Assembly: GCA_017883205.1 (NCBI GenBank) | Contig: JADGNZ010000001.1 | Span: 297,639 to 340,341 of the forward strand | Reading direction: 5' to 3' | DNA length: 42,703 bases | Source of the DNA: Thermoanaerobaculia bacterium | Lineage (GTDB): Bacteria > Acidobacteriota > Thermoanaerobaculia > Gp7-AA8 | Shown here: positions 9,201 to 17,920 of the stretch, piece by piece | Layout: each line of letters opens with the position of its first letter | How positions within the stretch are numbered: position 1 is the stretch's first letter | The notes under the pieces: generated by a model | The model's input: the letters and a program-made list of their open reading frames with translations, nothing else | What the model was told of the DNA's origin: nothing | Database searches by the model: none | Translations under genes and position numbers: made by a program

Positions 9201-9872
9201 GATCCAATGTTTCACACCCTCGACGCTGCGTCTTTCACCCGCGATGCCGTGATTCACACTGGCGATGAGGTGCCCTGCACCCACGATGATGTCTTTTGCA
9301 GCCGCGATCCTGCGTCCTGAACCCACGATGATGTGTTTCGCACCCCCGATGAGATGTTCTGCACCCCCGATGAGATGTTCTGCACCCCCGATGAGATGTT
9401 CTGCACTCCCGATGAGATGTTCTGCACTCCCGATGAGATGTTCTGCACCCCCGATGAGATGTTCTGTACCCCCGATGAGATGTTCTGCGCTCCCGATGAG
9501 ATGTTCTGCACTCCCGATGAGATGTTCTGCACCCCCGATGAGATGTTCTGCACCCCCGATGAGATGTTCTGCATTCACGATGAGATGTTCTGCATTCACG
9601 ATGAGATGTTCTGCATTCACGATGAGATGTTCTGCACTCACGATGATGTGGCCTGCACCCACGATGATGTGGCCTGCACTCACGATGATGTGGCCTGCAC
9701 CCACGATGCTGCGGCCTGCACCCACGATGCTGCGGCCTGCACTCACGATGCTGCGGCCTGCACCCACGATGCAGCGTTCTGTGCCCACGATGCTGCGGTC
9801 TGCACCCACGATGCTGCGTTTCACACGCGCGATGCGGTGTTTCGAACCATCGATCGTGAGTCTTGAACCGTC
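9201..9872. repeat. Tandem array of 32 units of 21 bp
   Basis: This fills most of the 833-bp gap between two minus-strand genes. Every unit starts with GAT or GAC and is exactly 21 bp; GAT recurs in register from 9201 to 9852 with no insertion or deletion. Central units read GATGAGATGTTCTGCACC then three C-rich bases; later units carry GATGATGTGGCCTGCACC or GATGCTGCGGCCTGCACC. Edge units are degenerate, as expected of an ageing array. Because 21 is a multiple of three and units lack stops, long frames open on both strands (heptapeptides such as EHLIGGA or PDEMFCT). I treat these as by-products, but a repeat protein is not excluded. There are no spacers, so it is not CRISPR. Confidence 0.9.
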
Positions 9873-9884
9873 GAGCCTGATACG

Positions 9885-12800
9885 TCAGCCGGGCCGCGAT
9901 GAACTGCCGTCGCTACTTCCCCACCACCAGCACGAACGTACTCCCGCCTGCGATTTCCTTCCGGCGATACTGGATGACGTTGAAGCGCGGCGGGATCTCG
10001 GGCGGGCCGTGCCGCTGAGGAGAAAGGCAATGCGCAGGCCGCGCTCCGGAACAGCGAACGATGGTGTTTCGGCTTGCGTGACGCCGGCAGCGATGTAGAG
10101 GCGTGCCGTGTCGTAGGCTTCGAACGACCTACCCAGGACGCTGCGCGCGGCGTCGAGCTGCGCGGTGTTCGGTGGGACAACCCTCAATGCAGACCGTTCC
10201 CTAAGGGAGAACGGCGGCACCTCTTTCGGCAGGAAAAAGGCGATGGCGGAATCTGAGCCGCCAAGGAGCTCGAAGGAGAGCGTGGTCTCGTTCGTTGGCG
10301 GACCGAGGATGTTCAGGATCGCGACGGACCATGGCGGTGGGGCGGGGCTGGGTGGCTTGGGCGGAGCGTTGACGACGTGCAGGTTCTTCAAACCAGCACG
10401 CTTGTCGAGCTTCACCAGCGCATCGACGTCGAAGATCTTGTGCGCGGCGGGGATCGGGTCGTCCTGTGAGTCGACGACCAGCAGCAGACACGTGTGCGTG
10501 GCCTGACCCATTGGGGTGGCCCAGTCCCACTCCAGCACTGTTGGCAGCGTGGGCGTGACGGAGACGGTCTTGGCCGCGCCGATGGGGTGCCAGGGCGAAT
10601 TCGGCACGGCGGAGTTGCCGGGGAAGGCGGACCAGAAATCGTTTGGCAGGAGAGGAACCTTCGCCGTTGCGTCGGCGAACAGTAGTTTGACGGTCACGTT
10701 CGATGTCTTAATCCCACGGTTGTGTACCTGCGCGTAGACGCGGTTCACGTTCCCGCGCTCGGCGTCGCGGTGGAAGAGCTGCGCCTCGTAGACCACGAAG
10801 TCGACATCGCTGGGGGCATACTGAAACGACAGCGGATTGCCGACCAGTGCGTCGACTTTCATATCGACACACATCCAGTGACGCTGGGGATCGCCAAGCG
10901 CGACGAACTGCCCGACGTTCTTGAACGCGGCGGGAACACCTTCCGGCGCCAGCCCGCGGCCGGTGTCCATCATGTGATGGCGCACGTAGATGTCGACGTC
11001 AGGCATCGACGCCACGTCCACCCGCCTTTCCCAGATTCCCCGGCCGTGCGTAGCCGCGCGCAGTAGTTGCGACGGTCCGTGAAGGCGCAGGTCGTAGACC
11101 GCCGTATTCGGCAGCCCCTGGCCGAAGTTCGACCATATCCCGCCGGCGTTCGTGGTCCTGAAGACACCGATGTCGGTCCCGACGTAGTAGGTCGACGGCG
11201 CCGCCGGATCGATGACGAGCGAGTTCGCAGGCACGTCGGGGAATCCTGACGCTCCGCTGCCACTGACGTCCGTCCATGCCGCCACGCCGTTCGGCGGCAC
11301 GATCGCGCTCCAGACGTGGCCGGTGCCGTAGCCGGAGACAACAGCGATGATGTGCGTGCTGTCGTTCGGCATGACGCCGATGTCCCAGACGAACCGCAAC
11401 GGAAACGGCGCGGCATGAATCGGCTCGGCAATCCAGTCGAGGCCCCCGTTCATCGAACGGACGGCCCACACCTGGCCGTGGATCGCCGCGCAGTAGATCA
11501 ACGTCTTGCTGACGAAGTTGATCGCCGAGACCGGCCCGGTATTGCCCGGCAGGGGGATGAACGTCGGCCAGCCGCCCGTCCCCTGCGCCTTGTCGATGAA
11601 AAGGGACGAGGTGCCGAAGGCGATCCAAGTCGGATCTTCCGCACAGAGCGCATACGGCGGATAGAAGAGCGTCGCGCCGGCGATCCCTTGGAAGATGTCC
11701 GTGAAGGTTGTGTACTCGCCCGCCTGCGTCGAGCGCTGCAGCGAGATGGAGTAGTGCTCAAGGATGACGTTATGCGGGTTGTTGAAATCGACGGCCGTGA
11801 AGCCGCCGTCGCCGTCCGAGGCCGCGGGGAACACGGTGCTGTTGCGGAACTGCTGCGTGCCGTTGTCCTGTGTGCCGCCGAAGACGACCGCATCGGAAGT
11901 TGGGTGATGATCGATGAAGTCGAACTGCGTGATGGAGAGGCCGCGGTTGAGGTCATCGCTCCACGAGCCACCGCCGTCGTGCGATTCGTAAATCCCACCG
12001 TCCGTGCCGGCGTAGACGTGCAGATGGTTCGTCGGATCGAAGGCAAGGGTGTGTTGGTCGGCGTGCGTTTTCCCCAGGCTAATGTTGCTGCCGCTCCATG
12101 TGACGCCGACGGGGTCGAATGTGAACTTCATCATGTGCGGTTCGCCGCTGAGGTAGACGACGTTGGGGTCGGTGGGATCGAACGCGACGTTGCTGCAGTA
12201 GAAGGTGATCGTGCATTTCACTAACGCTACGCCCGTCTTTTTCCATGTCTGGCCGCCGTTGGTCGAGTACCAGAGGTCGTCATTGAACCCCGCCGCCATG
12301 AGCTGTGGTTGGGAAGGGGAGAACGCGATGCTCCCTCGAAACGTGTTGTTGGCTTGCAGGTCCGGAACCTGCGTGAAGGCCGGGCTGCCGGCGTTCGCAT
12401 TCGAGCTCTGATATGCGCCCTCACCGATAAAGTAGGTGAAGGCGATCGACGGATCTGTCGGATGGAGCACGATCTCCGTGCAACCGGTAGCAGTGCCGGG
12501 AACCGTCGGGGGAAGGCCGTTCGTGACGTGCGTCCACGATGTGCCGCCGCTGTCGCTGAGAAAGAGACCGTTCGACGTCGCTGCCCACACGCGGCTTGGG
12601 TTGGCCGTATGCACGGCGATGCGGAAGAACGCCGCGCCGGTGAACTCCGCCTGACCATACAGGTTCCAGCTTGTCCCGCCGTTGATGCTCTTCAGGATGC
12701 CGGCGCCGTAGTAGCTTTCCTGCGTCGAGTCAGGGACGTTGACGACGTAGAAAATGTTGCCCTCTCCCGTTCCCGCGTAGACCGTCTGGGGGAAGACCGG

Positions 12801-13253
12801 GTCGACGGCGATCGCGCCGATGGCAAGGGAAAGCTCATCATCGGACATCGGCAACCAGGTCTTGCCGGCGTTGGTGGTTTTCCAAACGCCGCCTTTGGCC
12901 GCGCCGAGGTACATCGTCCCGGCGGCGTTTGGATCGACGACGATGGCGGTGAGGCGGCCTGTCCAGAACTCGAGGTTCTTGGCGTAGGCCATCCCGTCGG
13001 TGGTGGCCATCGGTCCGAGCTGCACCCAGTTGCTGGCCCCCGGAATCGGCTTGAGCTCCGTCGGCCCCTTCCCGAAACCGCCGTGACTCTTCAACGCCGC
13101 GATGCGCCGCGGGGCGAGACGTTCCCGCTCATTGCCGACGCGAATGTCGGCACCGAGGCTGCTGATGCGGAGAGACGGCTTGTCGATCGGTGAACGGATT
13201 GGGGAAGTATGCTCGAAAAATGAGAAGACTGCGATGTGGCATGGCACAGACAC
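9885..13253 (-). CDS. Large BNR/sortilin-type beta-propeller protein, frameshifted near the 3' end
   Basis: An approximately 1,100-residue protein built from BNR/Asp-box type repeats, e.g. VWKTTNAGKTWLPMSDDE, ILKSINGGTSWNLYGQ, LWYSTNGGQTWKKTG and VFRTTNAGGIWSNFG. These are typical of secreted sialidase-like and VPS10-like propellers. No enzyme site is identifiable. The start is uncertain: GTG at 13253 or 13247 is possible, but both lie in a palindrome; no signal peptide is seen in frame. Near 10001-10008 the coding pattern changes frame. The reading frame given ends at 9885 with an Arg/Ser-rich tail, whereas the -1 frame gives a plausible ending (PEIPPRFNVIQYRRKEIAGG, then STFVLVVGK) and stops at 9913. 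A one-base loss in a C/G run would explain this. Confidence 0.75.
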   Translation of the reverse strand: MSVPCHIAVFSFFEHTSPIRSPIDKPSLRISSLGADIRVGNERERLAPRRIAALKSHGGFGKGPTELKPIPGASNWVQLGPMATTDGMAYAKNLEFWTGRLTAIVVDPNAAGTMYLGAAKGGVWKTTNAGKTWLPMSDDELSLAIGAIAVDPVFPQTVYAGTGEGNIFYVVNVPDSTQESYYGAGILKSINGGTSWNLYGQAEFTGAAFFRIAVHTANPSRVWAATSNGLFLSDSGGTSWTHVTNGLPPTVPGTATGCTEIVLHPTDPSIAFTYFIGEGAYQSSNANAGSPAFTQVPDLQANNTFRGSIAFSPSQPQLMAAGFNDDLWYSTNGGQTWKKTGVALVKCTITFYCSNVAFDPTDPNVVYLSGEPHMMKFTFDPVGVTWSGSNISLGKTHADQHTLAFDPTNHLHVYAGTDGGIYESHDGGGSWSDDLNRGLSITQFDFIDHHPTSDAVVFGGTQDNGTQQFRNSTVFPAASDGDGGFTAVDFNNPHNVILEHYSISLQRSTQAGEYTTFTDIFQGIAGATLFYPPYALCAEDPTWIAFGTSSLFIDKAQGTGGWPTFIPLPGNTGPVSAINFVSKTLIYCAAIHGQVWAVRSMNGGLDWIAEPIHAAPFPLRFVWDIGVMPNDSTHIIAVVSGYGTGHVWSAIVPPNGVAAWTDVSGSGASGFPDVPANSLVIDPAAPSTYYVGTDIGVFRTTNAGGIWSNFGQGLPNTAVYDLRLHGPSQLLRAATHGRGIWERRVDVASMPDVDIYVRHHMMDTGRGLAPEGVPAAFKNVGQFVALGDPQRHWMCVDMKVDALVGNPLSFQYAPSDVDFVVYEAQLFHRDAERGNVNRVYAQVHNRGIKTSNVTVKLLFADATAKVPLLPNDFWSAFPGNSAVPNSPWHPIGAAKTVSVTPTLPTVLEWDWATPMGQATHTCLLLVVDSQDDPIPAAHKIFDVDALVKLDKRAGLKNLHVVNAPPKPPSPAPPPWSVAILNILGPPTNETTLSFELLGGSDSAIAFFLPKEVPPFSLRERSALRVVPPNTAQLDAARSVLGRSFEAYDTARLYIAAGVTQAETPSFAVPERGLRIAFLLSGTARPRSRRASTSSSIAGRKSQAGVRSCWWWGSSDGSSSRPG

Positions 13254-13265
13254 TCTTGTCTGTGC
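13244..13265. repeat. Perfect 9-bp inverted repeat, second copy of dispersed element
   Basis: Arms GCACAGACA (13244-13252) and TGTCTGTGC (13257-13265) flank a 4-base loop. The preceding 17 bases (13235-13251) are identical to 4941-4957 downstream of lon. It sits between the divergent propeller and deacetylase genes, so it cannot be a terminator for either, which argues for a dispersed repeat element. Confidence 0.75.
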
Positions 13266-13304
13266 TCCGAGGCGGCGTTCAATCAGAATGTGCGTGATCC
13301 TCCG

Positions 13305-14240
13305 ATGATCTCCATCTACACCAACCCCATCTTCCACAAACACGATACCGGCGTCGGGCATCCGGAGACGGCGACGCGGCTCGATGCGGCGCTGGCTGGC
13401 GTTGTGCGGGCAGGGCTGGCCGGACGGATTACACGCGAGACGGCGGAGCATCGCGATACCAATCGCCTCATCGCAAAGGTGCATTCGACGGATTACCAAC
13501 GGTCGATCGATGAAGCTTCTCAGTCGGGCATGCGACTCTTCCATTCGATCGACAACCCGATGTCGTCGCAGACGTTTGCTGCCGCGCGCACAGCGGTCGG
13601 CACCGCGCTCACCGCTGCGGAAGAGATGATGCAGAGCGAAGCGGGACGTGCATTCGTCATTGCCCGGCCGCCCGGACATCACGCCGAGCGGCTGAAAGCG
13701 ATGGGCTTCTGTTTCTTCAACACGATCGCCTGCGTTGCCGAATGGATTCGCGAGCAGCCCGGCATCGATCGAGTCTTCATCTTCGATTTCGACGTCCATC
13801 ACGGCAACGGAACGCAGTCGCTGTTCTGGGACCGCGACGACGTCTTTTACCTCTCGATGCACCGCTTTCCGTTCTATCCGGGAACGGGCGCAGCGAGCGA
13901 AATCGGCTCCGGAGCCGGCCGGGGCACCACGATGAACATCCCGCTAGAACGCGGCCTCGGCGACGCCGCATACCTGCGTGGAGTCGAAGACGTCGTCGTC
14001 CGCGCTATCGATGCCTATCAGCCTCAGGCAATCCTGCTGTCGTCAGGTTTCGATGCGCACCGCCGCGATCCGCTTGGTGGCATGCGCGTGACGGAGCGGG
14101 CGTACGGCGAGATCACGACGCGCATCGTCGAAGCCGCAGCGCGCCACAGCGGCGGGCGCGTGCTCTCGCTGCTCGAAGGCGGTTACGACATGGAAGGGCT
14201 CGCGGCGAGCGTCGCCGAGCATGTGAACGCTCTCGCGTAA
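13305..14240 (+). CDS. Class II histone deacetylase / acetoin utilisation-type deacetylase
   Basis: A 311-residue zinc hydrolase of the arginase/deacetylase fold (HDAC family), which removes acyl groups from lysine or polyamines. All key elements are visible: the catalytic His pair in ARPPGHHAE, zinc ligands in FDFDVHHGNG (Asp163, His165) and SSGFDAH (Asp250), and the transition-state Tyr294 in EGGYD. It begins with the family-typical ISIYTNPIF-HKHDTG-GHPE. The ATG at 13305 is chosen because upstream frames run through the hairpin at 13244. No strong ribosome site is seen. The natural substrate in bacteria is usually unknown and cannot be inferred here. It converges on a glycosyltransferase gene. 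Confidence 0.94.
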   Translation: MISIYTNPIFHKHDTGVGHPETATRLDAALAGVVRAGLAGRITRETAEHRDTNRLIAKVHSTDYQRSIDEASQSGMRLFHSIDNPMSSQTFAAARTAVGTALTAAEEMMQSEAGRAFVIARPPGHHAERLKAMGFCFFNTIACVAEWIREQPGIDRVFIFDFDVHHGNGTQSLFWDRDDVFYLSMHRFPFYPGTGAASEIGSGAGRGTTMNIPLERGLGDAAYLRGVEDVVVRAIDAYQPQAILLSSGFDAHRRDPLGGMRVTERAYGEITTRIVEAAARHSGGRVLSLLEGGYDMEGLAASVAEHVNALA

Positions 14241-14254
14241 AACCGGGGGAGAAC

Positions 14255-14324
14255 CGTTTCACGCGGAGACGCGGAGGGCGCGGAGTTGGTTTTCCCCGTG
14301 TCCTCCGCGGCTCCGCGTGAAACG
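14255..14324. repeat. Long inverted repeat between convergent genes (probable bidirectional terminator)
   Basis: Arms 14255-14268 and 14311-14324 (CGTTTCACGCGGAG and complement) pair perfectly over 14 bp. After a 2x2 mismatch another 7 bp pair (14271-14277 with 14302-14308), leaving a 24-base loop. It fills the 87-bp gap between the deacetylase and glycosyltransferase stops. The 'TTTCACGCGGAGACGCGGAG' style is that of dispersed repeats in many environmental genomes. Confidence 0.8.
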
Positions 14325-14327
14325 TTT

Positions 14328-15440
14328 TCAGTAGTCTTTCGCGCGAAGTACCGACTCATACAACGCTTCCAACCTCGTAATCCGCAACTCTTTCGAGAAG
14401 CCGCGTACGACGTGCTCACGTGCGTTTTTCGCGACACGCTCGCGCCGCGCCGCATCGTCGATCACCTCGGCGATCGCGCGCGCCAGCGGCGGCACTTCCT
14501 TCGCGGGAATCAGCCAACCGACTTCGGCTGATGAGACGAGCTCGCGGTTGCCGCCGCAATCGGTGGCGATGACCGGTTTTCGCATGGCCATGGCCTCGCG
14601 GATCGTGCCGGTGATGCCTGTGCCGTCCCACGAAGCGTCGACGACGAGATCGCAGGATGCGAAGACGTTCGGCATGTCGTCGCGGTACTCGACGGGCGTG
14701 ACGTGCGGCCCGATGCCGCGCTCACGTGCGTAGCTCGCCACCTCCGCCCGCTCCGACCCGTCGCGGCAGCCGATCAGCACCAGGTGGGCGTGTGGGTGGG
14801 TGGGAAGGATCGAAGCGACGGCGTCGATCAACTCCTTCCAACCTTTCCAGGGTCGTACGCCGATCTGAGCGATGAGGAAGGCGCCGTCCGCGATTCCCTT
14901 TTCGCGGCGGAAGGCGGTCGTATCCCAGCGTGCCGGATCGAAGAGATGAACATCGGTTCCGGCATAAACGACGACGACCTTCTCTCGCGGCAGAAGGCCG
15001 CTGGCAACGATTACCTCCTGGATCTGCGCGCAGACGGTGACGACGCGATCAACACGATGCGTCCGGTATTTGATGCGGTTCCAGACGTCGAGAGGAAAGG
15101 AGACGCCGCGGTTCACGATGAATGCGCCCACCGGCCGGGCGAACGTAGCGGCCAGCGCGAGCGCGTGCGCGACGCCCTTATGCACGTGGACGACGTCGGG
15201 CCGGAGCTCGCGAAAAAGCTGCCCCAACTTCCACGCGCTGACGAGATCGAACTGGTTGCGCATGCGCAGTCCAGCGAATCCCACCCCAGCCTGATACGCC
15301 TTTTCTTCGAGCACGGCATCGGGGCGGCTGATGATCGTTACGTCGTGACCGCGCTCGCGCAAACCGGATGCTGCCTGAAACATCTGGTGCACGGAGCCGG
15401 TGTTGAATTGATTGAATTCGAGGATTTGGAAGATGCGCAT
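14328..15440 (-). CDS. Glycosyltransferase family 4 (GT-B fold)
   Basis: A 370-residue retaining glycosyltransferase of the GT4 type with both Rossmann halves. The N-terminal half opens with MRIFQILEFNQFNTGS and includes ELRPDVVHVHKG. The C-terminal donor-binding half includes IGVRPWKGWKELIDA and the E-x7-E type region IREAMAMRKPVIATDCGGN. It would transfer a sugar from a nucleotide donor to a lipid- or glycan-bound acceptor on the cytoplasmic side. I chose the ATG at 15440, since the 15 codons upstream do not look like family sequence; TACAAT lies 17 bases before it and may be a -10. It stands alone, divergent from the DUF1844 operon. Donor and acceptor are unknown. Confidence 0.9.
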   Translation of the reverse strand: MRIFQILEFNQFNTGSVHQMFQAASGLRERGHDVTIISRPDAVLEEKAYQAGVGFAGLRMRNQFDLVSAWKLGQLFRELRPDVVHVHKGVAHALALAATFARPVGAFIVNRGVSFPLDVWNRIKYRTHRVDRVVTVCAQIQEVIVASGLLPREKVVVVYAGTDVHLFDPARWDTTAFRREKGIADGAFLIAQIGVRPWKGWKELIDAVASILPTHPHAHLVLIGCRDGSERAEVASYARERGIGPHVTPVEYRDDMPNVFASCDLVVDASWDGTGITGTIREAMAMRKPVIATDCGGNRELVSSAEVGWLIPAKEVPPLARAIAEVIDDAARRERVAKNAREHVVRGFSKELRITRLEALYESVLRAKDY

Positions 15441-15566
15441 CGGCGAGGGGGCGGATTGTACCGGCGGTAGCGCGCAACCGCGCACTTGCTATATCGTTTC
15501 CGGTCCCTTGAAAGGAGCTTTGCGCACAGAATCCAGCACGCAGGCTGGCCGCTCGCCAAGAGCCAA

Positions 15567-16070
15567 ATGGAAAGACCAAAATCCGAGATCAAAGTAACGG
15601 ACAAGCGGATCTTCACCGCCGAGGGAGAGATTCGCGAGGAGTTCCGGCAGGAGGTTACGCCGGTCGATCCGGCTGCGGCGAGTCCGGCCGCGGCCCCTGC
15701 TGCAGCCGAGAGCGAGAAGCCGGCGCCGGAAGCTGCAAGAGCGGCTCCTCCAACCCGTGCTGCTGAGCCGCCCGCCAGCGAGCGACGCAACAAATCCGTG
15801 GCAGACAAGGCGTTGAATCCCGGCACACCCTTCGCGGACTTCGTCGAGCCTCTCATTGCTCAGGCGTACATGTCGTTGGGCATGCTGCGCAACCCGTATG
15901 ATCCGAAACCGAAACTGGATGCCGCGGCGGCGCGTCAGATGATCGAGATGCTGACTATGCTCAAGGAGAAGACCAACGGGAACCTGACGGTGGATGAGGA
16001 CGATTTTCTGTCGACACATCTGGGAGAATTGAAGCTCGCATTCGTCCAACGAACGAAAAGCCTTACATGA
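15567..16070 (+). CDS. DUF1844 domain protein
   Basis: A 167-residue cytosolic protein. An acidic start (ERPKSEIKVTDKRIFTAEGE) is followed by an Ala/Pro/Glu-rich linker (about 40-75). The C-terminal DUF1844 domain (PF08899) is recognisable from FADFVEPLIAQAYMSLGM through AAARQMIEMLTMLKEKTNGN to the final helix. The domain's function is unknown. I prefer the ATG at 15567, preceded by AAGAG, to the GTG/TTG-type starts further upstream. Its stop overlaps the next gene's start as ATGA (16067-16070), so the two are translationally coupled. CTTGCTATAT at 15487-15496 is a possible promoter -10. Confidence 0.85.
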   Translation: MERPKSEIKVTDKRIFTAEGEIREEFRQEVTPVDPAAASPAAAPAAAESEKPAPEAARAAPPTRAAEPPASERRNKSVADKALNPGTPFADFVEPLIAQAYMSLGMLRNPYDPKPKLDAAAARQMIEMLTMLKEKTNGNLTVDEDDFLSTHLGELKLAFVQRTKSLT

Positions 16071-17908
16071 AACGACGTCCGATCCTGCTGCTCGCCGCGT
16101 CGATGTGCCTCGCGTCAGCCGTGGCACACGCGGGAGACACAGCACCTCGCGATATCTGGTCGCAGGCGGCCGCGTCCGCCGACGCCGGCAATATCGACGC
16201 GGCTGCAAAGAAGACCAGCGAGTTGATGGAGGTCGGCAAGGCGTCCGGCATCCGAACCTATCCGTTGTACGCCACCTCTGCCGCGATTCTCGCGCGGACG
16301 GCGCAGTCCAATAAGCCGGTTGCCGATTGGGCGAACAAAGCTGCTGACACCCTCGATCCCGGCTCGTCGTCGGTCGCGTTCATCCGTGCCGAGGAGGCGG
16401 TGGAGTCAAGGAGCTGGGGCACGGCGCTGCCGGTACTCGTCCGCGGCATCGCCGGACTTTTTGCCCGCTACCGCTCGCGGCTGCTCGCCCGTGCCGACAC
16501 GGTCATCACACTCCTTCTCGCTCTCTCGCTGACGGCCGCGATTTTCTCGTTCGCTCTATTGATCCGTTACGGCCGCGCCATGACCCACGACTTCCGCGAG
16601 ATGCTCGGGGAGCGCCTGCACGGTGGCTCGGTTTCGGTGCTCGCTTTCGCTCTTCTTTTTCTGCCGGTCTTCCTCTGGCTCGGGCCGCTCTGGCTCGTCT
16701 TCTACTGGTTCATCATCTTCTTCGGCTACGCCAAGACCGGCGAAAGGATCATGATCGCCGTCCTCTCGTTGTTGCTGGCGGGCGCGCCGCTGGCGCTCGA
16801 CTGGACATCCCAGCGGATCGCCGGGATCGACAGTCCGGTCGTGATGTCGGCCATTACCAGCGACGAGCGAACCTACGAGCCGGACGCGCTCCGCCGGATG
16901 CAGGAGCTCGTCAACATCGTCCCTGACGATGCCATGCTGCATCTCCTCCTCGGTACTCTTTATCTTCAGGACGGCAACGATCAACAGGCCAGCCAGCACT
17001 ATCAGCGATCGGCCGAGCTGAACGACAACGCCGGAGCGCACGTCAACCTTGGCAACCTCCATTTCTACAACAACGACTTCGCGACCGCGGTGACGGAGTA
17101 CAACAAAGCCGAGGCGCTGGATCCTCGGCTGGCGATCGCGTTTTACGACGAGTCCATCGCCCTCGGTGAGCTGTACAAGTTCGACCAGCAGGCGCAGAAA
17201 CTCGATGTGGCAAGGAGGATCGACCGGGCTCTCATCGAACGGCTCTCCTCGGAACCGCGGTCGCAGAAGCTCGAAGTCGTTCTCTACCATCCAAGCATCG
17301 CGCAGGCGTGGACCGTCTCCTCGGAGATTGCCCGCCGCGGCATCGCGCGCTCGCTCTTCGGAAACTACGCCTGGTTCGATCCGATCGAGAGCATGAGCAA
17401 TCCGCTGACGGGTGGCGCGATTCTCACGTTGGTTCTGGCGCCGCTACTCTTCCTCAAACGGCGCCGGGCCGGATTCGCCGGATCCTGCTTCAAGTGCGGA
17501 CGAACCTTCTGCCTTCGCTGCAAGTCGGCGCGGGAGAGCACGACCTTCTGCACGCAATGCATTCACATCTACCTGAAGCGCGACGGTGTTTCAGCAGCTA
17601 CGAAGCGCGCCAAGCTCGAAGAAGTCAGCGAGCATCAGCACGGCATCCTGAAGCGGAACCGATGGCTGGCCACCTTCCTGCCCGGCTCGGCGCAGGTCAT
17701 CGAGGGACACACTGCCGCAGGCACCGCTGCGTCGTTCGCATTCGCGTTCTTCGTTTCGCTTGCGATTCTCTCCGGCAGGCTTGCGCCGGTTCTGGCGCCG
17801 GGGGATACGGCCAAGACGATCGTCCGCATCGCTGCCATCGTCTTCGCCGCCGCGCTCTGGTTGTTCATTACGCTGCCGGTGTATCGGAGGAACGTCAATT
17901 CGTTTTGA
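16067..17908 (+). CDS. TPR membrane protein with cysteine-rich zinc ribbon
   Basis: A 613-residue protein with a signal peptide (MKRRPILLLAASMCLASAVAHA), several membrane helices (around 147-170, 188-245, 445-460 and two near the C-terminus) and TPR repeats at about 285-400 (LLLGTLYLQDGNDQQASQHY, AHVNLGNLHFYNNDFATAV). After the TPRs a six-cysteine ribbon follows, Cys474/477, Cys482/485 and Cys495/498 (CFKCGRTFCLRC, FCTQC), which probably binds zinc. This layout is a repeated Acidobacteriota/Deltaproteobacteria type of unknown role. It is coupled to the DUF1844 gene upstream and 12 bp from the DUF4388 gene downstream, so the three products may act together. Confidence 0.85.
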   Translation: MKRRPILLLAASMCLASAVAHAGDTAPRDIWSQAAASADAGNIDAAAKKTSELMEVGKASGIRTYPLYATSAAILARTAQSNKPVADWANKAADTLDPGSSSVAFIRAEEAVESRSWGTALPVLVRGIAGLFARYRSRLLARADTVITLLLALSLTAAIFSFALLIRYGRAMTHDFREMLGERLHGGSVSVLAFALLFLPVFLWLGPLWLVFYWFIIFFGYAKTGERIMIAVLSLLLAGAPLALDWTSQRIAGIDSPVVMSAITSDERTYEPDALRRMQELVNIVPDDAMLHLLLGTLYLQDGNDQQASQHYQRSAELNDNAGAHVNLGNLHFYNNDFATAVTEYNKAEALDPRLAIAFYDESIALGELYKFDQQAQKLDVARRIDRALIERLSSEPRSQKLEVVLYHPSIAQAWTVSSEIARRGIARSLFGNYAWFDPIESMSNPLTGGAILTLVLAPLLFLKRRRAGFAGSCFKCGRTFCLRCKSARESTTFCTQCIHIYLKRDGVSAATKRAKLEEVSEHQHGILKRNRWLATFLPGSAQVIEGHTAAGTAASFAFAFFVSLAILSGRLAPVLAPGDTAKTIVRIAAIVFAAALWLFITLPVYRRNVNSF

Positions 17909-17920
17909 TGATGGTTTGAT

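Noticed and set aside
9105-9824. 239-residue AEHLIGG repeat protein on the minus strand
   Set aside because: No ribosome site or signal; it is most likely a by-product of unit length divisible by three. Kept as an open question in the findings.
9333-9866. Cys-rich heptapeptide repeat protein (PDEMFCT) on the plus strand
   Set aside because: It arises from the 21-bp array, has no ribosome site, and several frames on both strands are equally open.
9201-9872. CRISPR array
   Set aside because: Units are contiguous without unique spacers, and no cas gene is present. The same holds for the arrays at 29774 and 40024.
13254-13862. Upstream extension of the large propeller gene to a GTG at 13862
   Set aside because: It lies antisense to the deacetylase gene, which has all catalytic motifs.
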